Assembly: GCF_011764545.1 (NCBI RefSeq)
Contig: NZ_AP022870.1
Location: forward strand, 7,322,001 to 7,386,000
Direction: 5' to 3'
Origin: Phytohabitans flavus
Lineage (GTDB): Bacteria > Actinomycetota > Actinomycetes > Mycobacteriales > Micromonosporaceae
DNA: 64,000 bases
Part shown: positions 10,404 to 18,817 of the stretch, piece after piece
Layout of the letters: each line of letters starts with the position of its first letter
Position numbering within the stretch: position 1 is the first letter of the stretch
Notes under the pieces: generated by a model
Told to the model about the DNA's origin: nothing
Seen by the model: the letters and a program-made list of their open reading frames with translations, nothing else
The model's database searches: none
Made by a program: the position numbers and the translations under genes

Positions 10404-10440
10404 CGCGCGGGCGGGCACCTGGTGAGTGCCCGCCCACGCG
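10404..10440 (-). terminator. Intercistronic hairpin between dppA and dppB
   Basis: A perfect 10-bp stem, GGGCGGGCAC (10409-10418) with GTGCCCGCCC (10426-10435), closes a 7-base loop. After one mismatch it is extended by four more pairs (CGCG/CGCG). It lies just after the dppA stop. Such structures between a binding-protein gene and its permeases usually stabilise or partly terminate the transcript, giving more binding protein; that role is inferred. Confidence 0.6.
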
Positions 10441-10460
10441 TTCCTACCTATCTATATGTT

Positions 10461-12128
10461 TCAGGACTTGAACTCGGCGGTGGCGAACCGCTCATCCGTG
10501 AGCGGGCTGGCCTTGACGCCGGTCACGTCCTTACCGAGGACAAGAGCGGGAGGCGAGTGGGAGATCGGCACGCCGGGCAGGAACTCCATGATGTCGGCGT
10601 TGAGTTCCTTGTAGAGCGCGTAGCGGGCAGCCGCGTCGGCGGTGCTGTCAGCCTTCGCGAACTTCTCGAAGAGGGCGGGGTTGTTGAAGCCCCACTCGTC
10701 CTTCTGCCGGGCGAAGAACGTACCGATGAAGTTGTAGCCGTCGCCGTAGTCGCCGGTCCACCCGAGCATGTGCAGGTCGTGGGCGCTGCCGGAGGTGGTG
10801 GCGTTGAGGTAGTCCGGCGTCCACTTCAGCGGGATGGCCTCGACGTTGATGCCGACTGCCTTCAGGTCGGCCATCATCAGCTCGGCGAGATCCTTCGGGC
10901 CCGGCATGTACGGCCGGGTGACCTCGGTCGGGTAGTGGAAGCGCAGCGTCAGGTTGGAGGCGCCGGCCTGAGCCAGCAGGTCCTTGGCCTTCTGCACGTT
11001 GTAGTCGTACTTGGTGACCTGGTCGTTCCAACCCTCGACAGTGGACGGCAGGAACTGCGTCGCCACCTCGGCGCCCGGCGGCAGCTTCGAGTCGACCAGG
11101 GCCTGGCGGTTCAGCGCGTACGCGATCGCCTGGCGCACCCGGACGTCCGCGAGCTTCGGGTTGCCCTTCTGGTTGATCGCCAGGTAGAGGATGTTGAACG
11201 CCGGCCGGGTCAGGACGTTGAAGCCCTCGCTCTTGAGCGGCTCGACGTCGGGCGGACCCACCAGGTCGTACCCCTGGATGTCACCGGAGCGGAGTGCCTG
11301 CTTGCGCGCGTTCTCGTCGGAGATCGTACGGAAGACGAGGGTCTTCAGCTTGGCCTTGTTGCCCCAGTAGTCCTCGTTGCGCTCGATGGTCAGCGTCTTG
11401 TCCGCCACGTTCCACGCCTTGAACTTGAACGGGCCCGTGCCGGTCGGGTGCTCCATCGCATACGACGGGTACTTGATGTCGTCGGCGGTGCCGGAGACGT
11501 TGCTCGCGTCGAACTCCTGCAGCGCCTTCGGGCTGTGGATCGAGAACGAGGGCAGCATCAGGGCGGCCGGGATCTTGCTGGACACCGCCGTGAAGGCGAG
11601 GTCGACCGTCGTCGTGTCCTTGACTGTGCACGACTTGAAGAGGCTCGGCGGGAGCTCGGCGTCCTCGTTCTTCGCGAAGCCGCCCATGACGTCCTGCCAG
11701 TACGCCGTCACGTCCGCGCTCTGCATGAGGCCGGTCGCGTTGTACCACCGGTTGAAGTTGACGCAGACCGCCTCGGCGTTGAACTCCGTACCATCGTGGA
11801 ACTTCACGCCAGAACGCAGCTTGAAGGTCCAGACCGTGCCGGTGGAGTCCGGCGTCCAACTCTCGGCCAGACCCGGGGTGACCTTCGTGCCGCCCTCCTC
11901 GGGCCGGACCAGGGTCTCGAAGATCTGGCGGGCAACACGCAGCGACTCACCGTCGCTGGCGAGGCTGGGGTCGAGCACCTTGGGATCTCCGGCGGTGCCG
12001 AAGACCAGGGTGTCTTTGGTGCTCTGGCCGGAGCCTTCATTGTCGCGCTCGCTCTCGGCACAGCCGGCTACCGCGAGGGCCGCGACCGCAACGACCGCGA
12101 TGGCGGCCTTGGGCCTTGCTGCACGCAT
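10461..12128 (-). CDS. dppA: Peptide ABC transporter substrate-binding lipoprotein, DppA/OppA type
   Basis: 555 residues. The signal peptide ends in the lipobox LAVAGC, so the mature protein is tethered outside the membrane. The SBP_bac_5 fold is clear from LVFGTAGDPKVLDPSLA, then ETLVRPEEGGTKVTPGLAES, KLRSGVKFHDGTEFNAEAV and DVRVRQAIAYALNR. First gene of the operon dppA-B-C-D-F and probably its most abundant product, given the hairpin after it. The cargo (di-, oligopeptide or other) cannot be told from sequence. ATG 12128 has an AGGTGAAG site upstream. Confidence 0.93.
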   Translation of the reverse strand: MRAARPKAAIAVVAVAALAVAGCAESERDNEGSGQSTKDTLVFGTAGDPKVLDPSLASDGESLRVARQIFETLVRPEEGGTKVTPGLAESWTPDSTGTVWTFKLRSGVKFHDGTEFNAEAVCVNFNRWYNATGLMQSADVTAYWQDVMGGFAKNEDAELPPSLFKSCTVKDTTTVDLAFTAVSSKIPAALMLPSFSIHSPKALQEFDASNVSGTADDIKYPSYAMEHPTGTGPFKFKAWNVADKTLTIERNEDYWGNKAKLKTLVFRTISDENARKQALRSGDIQGYDLVGPPDVEPLKSEGFNVLTRPAFNILYLAINQKGNPKLADVRVRQAIAYALNRQALVDSKLPPGAEVATQFLPSTVEGWNDQVTKYDYNVQKAKDLLAQAGASNLTLRFHYPTEVTRPYMPGPKDLAELMMADLKAVGINVEAIPLKWTPDYLNATTSGSAHDLHMLGWTGDYGDGYNFIGTFFARQKDEWGFNNPALFEKFAKADSTADAAARYALYKELNADIMEFLPGVPISHSPPALVLGKDVTGVKASPLTDERFATAEFKS

Positions 12129-12368
12129 GGTGCTTCACCTCGTCCTTGGGGTACGGACATACGCGGTGACGGGGGTCACCGATGGGCGCGACATTAGCGG
12201 GCACCCTCAGGCGCCGGTAACCAGCCGATAAGGGGTTGGTATCGGATCGTGTCCTTACGACCACGGTCCCCACTCAGAAGATCGACAAGGCGTCGGGAAA
12301 CGAGTGGTTTGTCCTAAATTAGTCGATGCAGAGTTGTTACATCACGAGGATGTTTCACGGGCACGGTG

Positions 12369-12962
12369 TCAGATAGCCCGGCGCCCCTCGAATGCCCTAC
12401 CCAACGTGATCTCGTCGGCGTACTCGAGATCGCCACCGACCGGAAGGCCACTGGCGAGGCGGGTGACCGAGATGCCCATCGGCTTGACCAGCAACGCGAG
12501 ATAGGTGGCTGTCGCTTCGCCCTCGGTGTTGGGGTCGGTGGCCAGGATGAGCTCCTTGATCTCGCCCCCGCTCAGCCGCGCCATGAGCTCGCGGATACGC
12601 AGGTTGTCCGGGCCGATGCCCTCCAGCGGGTTGATCGCCCCGCCGAGCACGTGGTAGCGCCCGCGAAACTCCCCGGTCCGCTCGATCGCCACCACGTCCT
12701 TTGGCTCCTCGACCACGCACAGCACCTCGTCGGTACGGCGTGGGTCGCGGCAGATCCGGCACTGCTCCGACTCGGCCACGTTGTAGCAGGTCGTGCAGAA
12801 CCGCACGAGCTCCTTGACCTTGCGCAACGCGGTGGCCAGCCGGGTGACGTCCGCCGGGTCGGCGGAGAGAATGTGGAACGCGATCCGCTGAGCACTCTTC
12901 GGACCCACACCGGGGAGCCGGCCCAACTCGTCGATCAGGTCCTGGATAGCGCCTTCGTACAT
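12369..12962 (-). CDS. recR: Recombination mediator protein RecR
   Basis: 197 residues, full length. RecR works with RecO/RecF to load RecA at gaps. It shows the N-terminal helix-hairpin-helix LPGVGPKSAQRIAF, a four-cysteine zinc finger (CTTCYNVAESEQCRIC, 57-72), and a Toprim domain with LATDPNTEGEATATYLALL. ATG 12962 is standard. It lies 18 bases after ybaB in the conserved dnaX-ybaB-recR cluster. About 240 bases (12129-12368) separate it from dppA; I see only likely dppA promoter space there. Confidence 0.97.
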   Translation of the reverse strand: MYEGAIQDLIDELGRLPGVGPKSAQRIAFHILSADPADVTRLATALRKVKELVRFCTTCYNVAESEQCRICRDPRRTDEVLCVVEEPKDVVAIERTGEFRGRYHVLGGAINPLEGIGPDNLRIRELMARLSGGEIKELILATDPNTEGEATATYLALLVKPMGISVTRLASGLPVGGDLEYADEITLGRAFEGRRAI

Positions 12963-12980
12963 GTGCTGTGCTGTCTGCGC

Positions 12981-13313
12981 TTAGAAGCCGGGCAGGCCGA
13001 GGCCGCCCATCCCGCCCGTCACCGGGCCCATCTTCTGCTCGGTCAGCTTGCGCACAGCGTCGTTGGCGCTGTGCAGGGCGGCGAGCACGAGGTCTTCGAG
13101 CGTCTCGACGTCGTCGGGATCGACCGCCTTGGGATCGATCTTCACCGACTTCACCTCGCCGGAGCCGGCGATCGTGACCGTCACCAGACCGCCGCCGGCC
13201 GCGCCGGTCACCTCGGTCTCGGCCAGCTCGGCCTGAGCTTCGGCCAGCTGCTGCTGCATCTTCTGCGCCTGCTTCATCAGCTGCTGCAGGTTGGGCTGTC
13301 CACCGGGGCGCAT
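12981..13313 (-). CDS. ybaB: YbaB/EbfC family nucleoid-associated protein
   Basis: 110 residues. The N-terminal helix NLQQLMKQAQKMQQQLAEAQ and the core VTIAGSGEVKSVKIDP, then LEDLVLAALHSANDAVRK, are diagnostic of this dimeric DNA-binding family. A Gly/Met-rich tail ends the protein. It lies between dnaX and recR, as in most bacteria. As sequenced, the frameshifted dnaX frame runs into this gene, but the restored dnaX stops at 13347, before it. Confidence 0.95.
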   Translation of the reverse strand: MRPGGQPNLQQLMKQAQKMQQQLAEAQAELAETEVTGAAGGGLVTVTIAGSGEVKSVKIDPKAVDPDDVETLEDLVLAALHSANDAVRKLTEQKMGPVTGGMGGLGLPGF

Positions 13314-13346
13314 CGCCGTCTCCTCGTTCGTCGATTCCGTGTCAGC

Positions 13347-15625
13347 CTAGACCTCGCCGATCTTCTCGGCGCCGAAGGTCTGCTGCAACAACTGCATTGC
13401 CTGCTGCTCGCTACTCTGCCGTGCGGTGCGCTCGTCGACCACATCGTCGGTCGGCTCGTCGCCCGGGTCGAAACCCTCATACGCGGCCGCCGCTGTGGGC
13501 GGGCTCGCGACGGCCGCATTCGGCCGCGGGCCGTCAAATTCCGGGTCGTAGGGAGGCTCACCCGCCCAGGTGGTGTCGGCCGTGGGAGCGACGGGGGTAC
13601 GGGCGCCACGTCCAGCCGCGGCGGCGCGGGCCGCCGCCAGTCCGTTGGACTCGACGCGCGCGACGGGTGGCGGCGCCTCCGGCGCGCTGCCGCCAGGAGT
13701 GGCTTTCGTCTCCGGCTTGGCCACCCCGCCTGGACGGGCGGGCTCGGGCCAGTCGTCGGTCGCTGCTCTATCCGCTCTTTGCGGCGCTCTGTCCTGGGCC
13801 GGTGCGCCTCTGTCCTGGGCCGGCGCTCGCGCGGGGCCGGTGGTCTTTCCGGGGCCGGCGCTCTTTCCGACGCGGGCCGCGCGGCCGCTGGGCGCTGGTC
13901 TCCGGCGACCTCGCAGCGCAGCTCCCAGCGGGCGCCGAGCACCTCGTATATGGCGTCGCTGAGCACGCCGGCTTCCTTGGACATCATCGACGCGAGCACC
14001 GTCGACTGGAAGGTCAGCACAAGCGCGTTGCCATCGAGGTCGCGGACTGTCGCGTTGCGGGCGAGAGCGGCGATCCGCTTATTGCGGCTGTTGACCATGC
14101 CGAGGATCTCGTCCCACGACCGGCGCACACCGGCGACATCGAGTTGCGGCGGCAAGCTGCTACCCGGACGCTCCGGCTCGGGCGTGGCCGGGTCGTCCAT
14201 GACCGCCTGCGGTGCAGCTTTCTTCTCTGTGGGTCTTTCCTCGGGCTCTGGCTCTCTCGCCGCCGGCTGCGTCGCTTGCGGCTCGCTTGCCCGTGGCGCT
14301 TGCGGCTCGCTTGTCCGTGGCCTGGTCGGCTCGCTTGCTCTTGGCTGCGCGCTGGCTGCGTCGCTTGCTCTTGGCTGCGGCCTTGCTGGCTCGCTTGTTG
14401 TCGGCTGCGGCCTTGCCGGTTCGCTTGCTCTTGCCGGCTCGTGCGCTTCTTGCGCGACGCTGCCCGCGATCGCGAACCGCCGCTCCACCCGCTCCAACCG
14501 CTGTAGCAGGTCCTCGGTCGCCTCGGCGCCCGGCAGGAGCATGCGCGCGGTGATCAGCTCCAGCAGCAGCCGTGGCGCGGTGGTGCCGCGCATCTCGACC
14601 AGCCCGTTATGCACGATGTCGGCGCATCGCGAGAGCGTGGCCGGCCCGAGCCGCGCCGACTGCGCCACCATCCGCTCGATCTGGTCGCTCGGCCCGTCGA
14701 TCAGCCCTTTTGTCGCGGCGTCGGGCACCTGCTGCAACACGATCAGGTCACGCAGCCGCTCCAGCAGATCGGACGCGAACCGCCGCGGGTCATGCCCCGC
14801 GTCCGCGACCCGGTCGATCGTCCCGTACGCCGCGGCGCCGTCCCCCGCCGCCAGCGCGTCGCACATCTCGTCGATCAGGGCAACGTCCGTCACACCGAGC
14901 AGCGCGACCGCCCGCGCGTATGTCACGCCCTCCGACCCGGCGCCGGAGATCAGCTGGTCGAGCACCGAGAGCGTGTCCCGGGCGCTGCCACCGCCGGCCC
15001 GCACCACCAGCGGGAACACCGCCGACTCGACCTTGACACTCTCGGTCGCGCAGAGCTGCTCCAGGTAGGGGCGGAGCACGGCCGGCGGGATCAGCCGGAA
15101 GGGGTAGTGATGCGTACGCGACTTGATCGTGCCAAGAACCTTTTCCGGCTCGGTCGTCGCGAAGATGAACTTGACGTAGTCCGGCGGCTCCTCGACAAGC
15201 TTGAGCAGCGCGTTGAAACCCGCCGACGAGACCATGTGCGCCTCGTCGATCACGTAGATCTTGTATCGGCTCGTCGCCGGCGCGAAGAAGGCCCGCTCCC
15301 GCAGCTCACGCGCGTCGTCGACACCACCGTGGCTGGCCGCGTCGATCTCGATGACGTCGATCGATCCGGCCCCGTCATTGGCCAGCGACTTGCACGAGTC
15401 ACACTGGCCACACGGCTCCGGGGTCGGCCCCTGCGCGCAGTTGAGCGAGCGGGCGAGGATCCGGGCACTCGACGTCTTGCCACACCCGCGGGGGCCGGAG
15501 AAGAGGTAAGCGTGGTGCAGGCGCCCGCTCCGCAGGGCCTGCGACAGCGGCTCGGTGACGTGCTCCTGCCCGATGACCTCTGCAAACGTGCGGGGCCGGT
15601 ACTTGCGGTAGAGCGCCAGTGCCAC
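13347..15625 (-). CDS. dnaX: DNA polymerase III subunit gamma/tau (frameshifted in its linker)
   Basis: Clamp-loader ATPase. GTG 15625 (MALALYRKYRPRTFAEVIGQ) follows AGGAGG. Motifs: Walker A GPRGCGKTS, a zinc module with CAQGPTPEPCGQCDSC, Walker B VIDEAHM, and the SRC-like GGGSARDTLSVLDQLISG. Domain III is followed by a long Ala/Pro/Glu/Arg-rich linker with SEPARPQP-type repeats. The frame as written shifts in the low-complexity linker (somewhere in about 13770-13900) and would run to 13277 inside ybaB. The conserved tau tail SSEQQAMQLLQQTFGAEKIGEV (split here only by my reading) lies one frame over and ends at 13347. One added base gives 759 residues. Confidence 0.9.
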
Positions 15626-15731
15626 TCTCGCCGCCTCCTCTCGACCGCGCCATTCTCCCCGCCCGCCCGGCAGCTTGCCAGCGGGGTACGACACTCGCCC
15701 AGGTCCTTCTCGGCCTGCATTGCGGTGATCT

Positions 15732-15866
15732 CCCGCCGGCCTTGCGGTTGTCCCCCCGCCGCTGGCTTCGTGGGGTGGTCGCGCCAGCTTGGCGGGCGGT
15801 CCCCCGCCGGTTTTGCGGTGGTCCCTGCCAGCTTGGTGGTCCCCCGCCGGCTTCGGGATGGTCTTT
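15732..15866. repeat. Degenerate short repeats between dnaX and the SRP RNA gene
   Basis: Three imperfect copies of a CCCGCCGGxTTxxGG-type unit start near 15732, 15801 and 15841. They alternate with GCCAGCTTGG segments (near 15783 and 15827). The stretch lies in the gap upstream of dnaX (15626-15880). I see no gene here. The repeats may have grown by slippage; a regulatory role is not shown. Confidence 0.5.
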
Positions 15867-15880
15867 CGCCGCATGAAAAG

Positions 15881-15966
15881 GCCCCCCGTGCACCCGTCAG
15901 AGCCCGCTTATCCTTGCTGCCTTCCGGCCCTGGGGAGGTTCACAGGGTGTACGCCGCACGAGGGGC
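15881..15966 (-). ncRNA. ffs: Signal recognition particle RNA, small bacterial type (4.5S)
   Basis: The minus strand contains the SRP RNA core: GTGAACCTCCCCAGGGCC and GGAAGGCAGCAAGG, the Ffh-binding symmetric and asymmetric loops closed by the apical GGAA tetraloop. The ends pair as GCCCC-TCGTGC with GCACG-GGGGGC. A TTTT run follows the 3' arm on the minus strand (15877-15880), so the terminal helix may double as terminator. It guides membrane-protein targeting with Ffh. The position next to dnaX is conserved in actinomycetes. Confidence 0.93.
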
Positions 15967-16072
15967 ACCACCAAGTCTAGCGGGCACTCTCCGCAACCGC
16001 AGGAGGCGGGGCCGCGCGAGGCGCCGTGTGCCTGCTTCGTCCCGACCGCCGGGTGCCTGTACTCTGTCCGGC

Positions 16073-16157
16073 GGAGGATTCGCCTAGAGGCCTAGGGCGC
16101 ACGCTTGGAAAGCGTGTTGGGGGCAACCCCTCACGAGTTCGAATCTCGTATCCTCCG
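16073..16157 (+). tRNA. tRNA-Ser (GGA anticodon)
   Basis: Acceptor GGAGGAT pairs with ATCCTCC plus discriminator G. The anticodon stem CACGC/GCGTG encloses TTGGAAA, giving anticodon GGA. The long variable arm (TTGGGGGCAACCCC) is typical of serine tRNAs, and the T loop is GTTCGAATC. No CCA is encoded. It marks one edge of the accessory island. Confidence 0.95.
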
Positions 16158-16176
16158 CTCCCTGAGCAGCACAAAG

Positions 16177-16207
16177 GCCCGGAGGGTTGCCCCTAGACCC
16201 CCCGGGC
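16177..16207 (+). terminator. Hairpin after tRNA-Ser
   Basis: GCCCGGAGGG (16177-16186) pairs with CCCCCCGGGC (16198-16207) with one mismatch and an 11-base loop, 20 bases downstream of the tRNA. There is no strong U run, so it is a probable rather than certain terminator. Confidence 0.45.
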
Positions 16208-16587
16208 ATTGAGCTTGCGGTCTCAGTTTCGGTCTCAATTGGGCCTGACGAGCGCTCCTGCGGCGCCGTCATCCGGGTCGGACGGCTCCTCTGTGACGCC
16301 GGCCGCACCACCATCGACTGGTCCGTTGCCATGCATCTCCCGTAGTGGGTGCCCAGGGATGTGAGGGGTGCAGTTCGCCCTGTGACGTTGGTCCTGAGTG
16401 CCCATCGGATGCGATGGCCTCAAACCGTGGGGGCCGGGGAGGGATGGCGCACGGAGCCGCAGAACGGCCGCTGAGAGCCACGCCGAACCAAGATTTGCTA
16501 CGTCCTGATGTCTTGTCTTGGATCCGCTCTGAGAGGGTTGGCGAGCGAGGTGATCGCGGCCGGCGCTGCGAGGTTTCGCGTCTTGTA
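16208..16587. other. No confident gene
   Basis: About 380 bases downstream of tRNA-Ser. Open frames exist on both strands but none looks like a known protein. A minus-strand frame ending at 16235 (tail SDPDDGAAGALVRPN) could be an old integrase tail by position, but no recombinase motif is visible. Confidence 0.4.
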
Positions 16588-16835
16588 GACAGGAACGGAA
16601 CATCTCGGGGTCTTCAGCATCTCGGTAAAGGTGCATCTGACCAGGTCAGATGTCTGTCGAGATGAACCCCTGCCGACCCGAACCCATCTCGACAAACGGA
16701 CTTCATCTCGACAAAAGGGGTACCGAGACGCCAAGATTGACGATTCTCTATGGATCTCACCTCGGCAGGGTGTTTCCCAGGTAGGTGGCTTGTCTTGCCG
16801 AGATGCCGAAGACCCGAGATGTTCCAACCCCTGTC
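16588..16835. mobile_element. MITE-like element with 41-bp imperfect terminal inverted repeats
   Basis: The left end (16588-16628, GACAGGAAC...CTCGGTAA) and the reverse complement of the right end (16795-16835) match over about 41 bases with few differences; both contain GGAACATCTCGG and TCTTC-GCATCTCGG. The 248-bp interior has no gene but several CATCTCGAC copies and a perfect palindrome CATCTGACC-A-GGTCAGATG (16634-16652). It looks visibly less GC-rich than its surroundings. It abuts the truncated end of an IS66 remnant. Non-autonomous transposition is inferred from structure; no target-site duplication is clear. Confidence 0.5.
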
Positions 16836-16836
16836 T

Positions 16837-17447
16837 TTAGTCGTCCCGGCGTTCGACCCAATAGACGGCCCGGTTGCCGCGCTCACCGACACCCGCACCC
16901 CGAGCAGATCGCCCATCAACCCAGCCACCCGCCCATACGGCAGGAACTGCACGGCCCGGGCATAGACGGGGGCGGCCTCGACGTTCACGCCGTACTGCAC
17001 CCGCCCGGACGCGCCCTGCGGGACAGTGACCCGCCCACACCCGGCACACTCGACCGCGATCAGCTGATGCTGGGTGACCACCGGCCGCGCACGGGCAACT
17101 CAACCACCTGCCGCCGCTGCCGCCCATACTCACGACCCTCGGACAGGTCAGCGCCACCGGCAGGGCCGGCACACTGATCCGGCCGATGCTCCACCACCTG
17201 ATCGGGGTCCGCGACCAACTCCAGCGTCGACCCCGACGCCCCCGCCTGCTTACCCCGCCGCCGGCCGCTGCGAGTTCAACCCCAGCCGATGCCGCAGTTC
17301 GGCATTCTCGGCCCGCAGCCGCGAGTTGTCCACCCGCAGCCGCTCAACCTCAGCCCGCAGCTCAGCCACCACCGCCACAAGCTGCTCAACCGAGTCAAGC
17401 TGCGGGACCGAGTGAAGAGCCAAGATCATGCCAGCCACAACCGCCAC
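16837..17447 (-). pseudogene. Decayed IS66-family transposase
   Basis: Pieces of one IS66 transposase lie in order in different minus-strand frames. First is the N-terminal coiled coil EVERLRVDNSRLRAENAELR followed by HRLGLNSQ (17250-17447). Next are KQAGASGSTLELVADPDQVV and HRPDQCAG, then EYGRQRRQVVELPV (about 17090-17245). Last is LIAVECAGCGRVTVPQGASG followed by VQYGVNVEAAPVYARAVQFL (about 16860-17081), the IS66 zinc-binding and linker region. The DDE catalytic half is missing, cut near the MITE-like element. At least two frame breaks and an internal deletion make it inactive. Confidence 0.8.
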
Positions 17448-17671
17448 AGTGGACGGCGCCCCTTACTCAGCCCATCCTCTCAAGCTGAAGACGTACTGGC
17501 TCGTGATACTTTCCGCGCCACGCCGACGCGGTGCTCGACGACCCTCCGTTTTCTCGATATGAATGGTCCCGTAGGCCTACTGACCTGCGCGAATGCCGGT
17601 TCTGTCGGTCCTCACCGCTAACGTCCAGCCTCGCGAAGACTACGACGTACGACGAAGGGAAGCGCCTCCCT

Positions 17672-18817
17672 ATGAGCCGACCCGCCAAGCGTGCCGCCGA
17701 AGTGCGGCAAGCAGATTCGGAGCCTGCCGCAGCTCGCGCCAAGCTCGGTACTGTCACCGTCAGCCAGCTCTCGGATTGGGAGCAGGATCTGCTGGAGCCG
17801 AGCCTCACGTTCACGCCTGGCGATGCCCGCAAGACAGGCCTGGAGGACGACTCCGTCGACCTGATCGTGACCTCGCCCCCGTACTGGAACAAGCGCGACT
17901 ACGGCCACTCCGATCAGATCGGCCTGGAGCCGACACCGGACGCCTACGTTGCGTCCATCATGGAGTGCCTGGACGAGTGGAAGCGTGTCCTCCGTCCGCA
18001 CGGCTCCGTCTTCCTCAACGTCGGCGACACCTACTTCAACAAGTCCCTCCTCGGCATCCCCGGCCAGATCGAGTGGCAGGCCGCGAAGGGCGACTGGCTC
18101 ATCCGCAACCGGATCATCTGGGCCAAGGATTCGGGCATGCCCGACCCCGTGAAGAACCGGCTGGCCAACCGCCACGAGTACGTCATCCACCTGACCTATA
18201 AGCCCACGTACTACTACGACCTGGTGGGCTACTCCGAGGCGTTCGGTAACGGCGCGAACCCGGGCGACGTTTGGACGATCAACCCGGAGCGGAACATGGG
18301 TGCTCACCTCGCGCCCTACCCGCGCGAGCTCGTCAAGCGCGCTATCACCCTCGCTGCCCCACCCCAGGTCTGCACGACCTGCGCGGTGCCCCGTCGCCGC
18401 GTGATCGAGCGGACCGCTGAGCTCGACCCGTCACGCCCCCAGGCGAAGCGCGCGATGGAGCTGGCCAAGGAGAAGGGCCTGACTCCCGAGCACATCCGAG
18501 CCATCCAGGCATTCGGTGTTTCCGACGTCGGCAAGGCCACCAAGTTCCAGAACGGCACCGGTCGCAACAGCCTGGAAGTGCAGCGTCTGGCTGCCGAGGC
18601 AAAGGTGGCGCTCGGCGGCTACTTCCGTGAGTTCACCTTCGCCAAGAAGCGCACCGTCGGCTGGACTGACTGCGGCCACGGCACGCCCGCTCGTGGCGTC
18701 GTGCTCGACCCCTTCGCCGGCACCGGGACCACTCTCAAGACAGCCATCGAGGAGGGTCGGGACGCGATCGGCGTCGACCTCGTCAACTGGATGGATCAGC
18801 CGGAGGTCGGCGCCTGA
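17672..18817 (+). CDS. Site-specific DNA methyltransferase, beta class (m6A or m4C)
   Basis: 381 residues from ATG 17672 (MSRPAKRAAEVRQADSEP), preceded by AAGGGA. Motif IV DLIVTSPPYWNKRDYG (about 68) comes before the target-recognition region, and the AdoMet motif I VVLDPFAGTGTTLKTA is near the C-terminus; the IV-then-I order defines the beta class. TSPPY occurs in both N6-adenine and N4-cytosine enzymes. CTTCAVPRRR and WTDCGHG resemble the zinc-binding cysteines of similar enzymes. It converges on and overlaps mcrC by 22 bases. Inferred role: protective modification for the neighbouring McrBC-like nuclease, though it could be solitary. Confidence 0.9.
   Translation: MSRPAKRAAEVRQADSEPAAARAKLGTVTVSQLSDWEQDLLEPSLTFTPGDARKTGLEDDSVDLIVTSPPYWNKRDYGHSDQIGLEPTPDAYVASIMECLDEWKRVLRPHGSVFLNVGDTYFNKSLLGIPGQIEWQAAKGDWLIRNRIIWAKDSGMPDPVKNRLANRHEYVIHLTYKPTYYYDLVGYSEAFGNGANPGDVWTINPERNMGAHLAPYPRELVKRAITLAAPPQVCTTCAVPRRRVIERTAELDPSRPQAKRAMELAKEKGLTPEHIRAIQAFGVSDVGKATKFQNGTGRNSLEVQRLAAEAKVALGGYFREFTFAKKRTVGWTDCGHGTPARGVVLDPFAGTGTTLKTAIEEGRDAIGVDLVNWMDQPEVGA

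Noticed and set aside
13277..13346. dnaX product extending into ybaB
   Set aside because: The 0-frame tail is Arg/Ser-rich shadow sequence, while the conserved tau C-terminus is in the neighbouring frame.
15732..15866. CRISPR array
   Set aside because: The repeats are degenerate, unevenly spaced and lack distinct spacers; no cas genes occur anywhere in the window.
16084..16636. Possible integrase tail next to tRNA-Ser
   Set aside because: The minus-strand frames have acidic tails reminiscent of integrases but no catalytic Arg/His/Tyr or resolvase motif.
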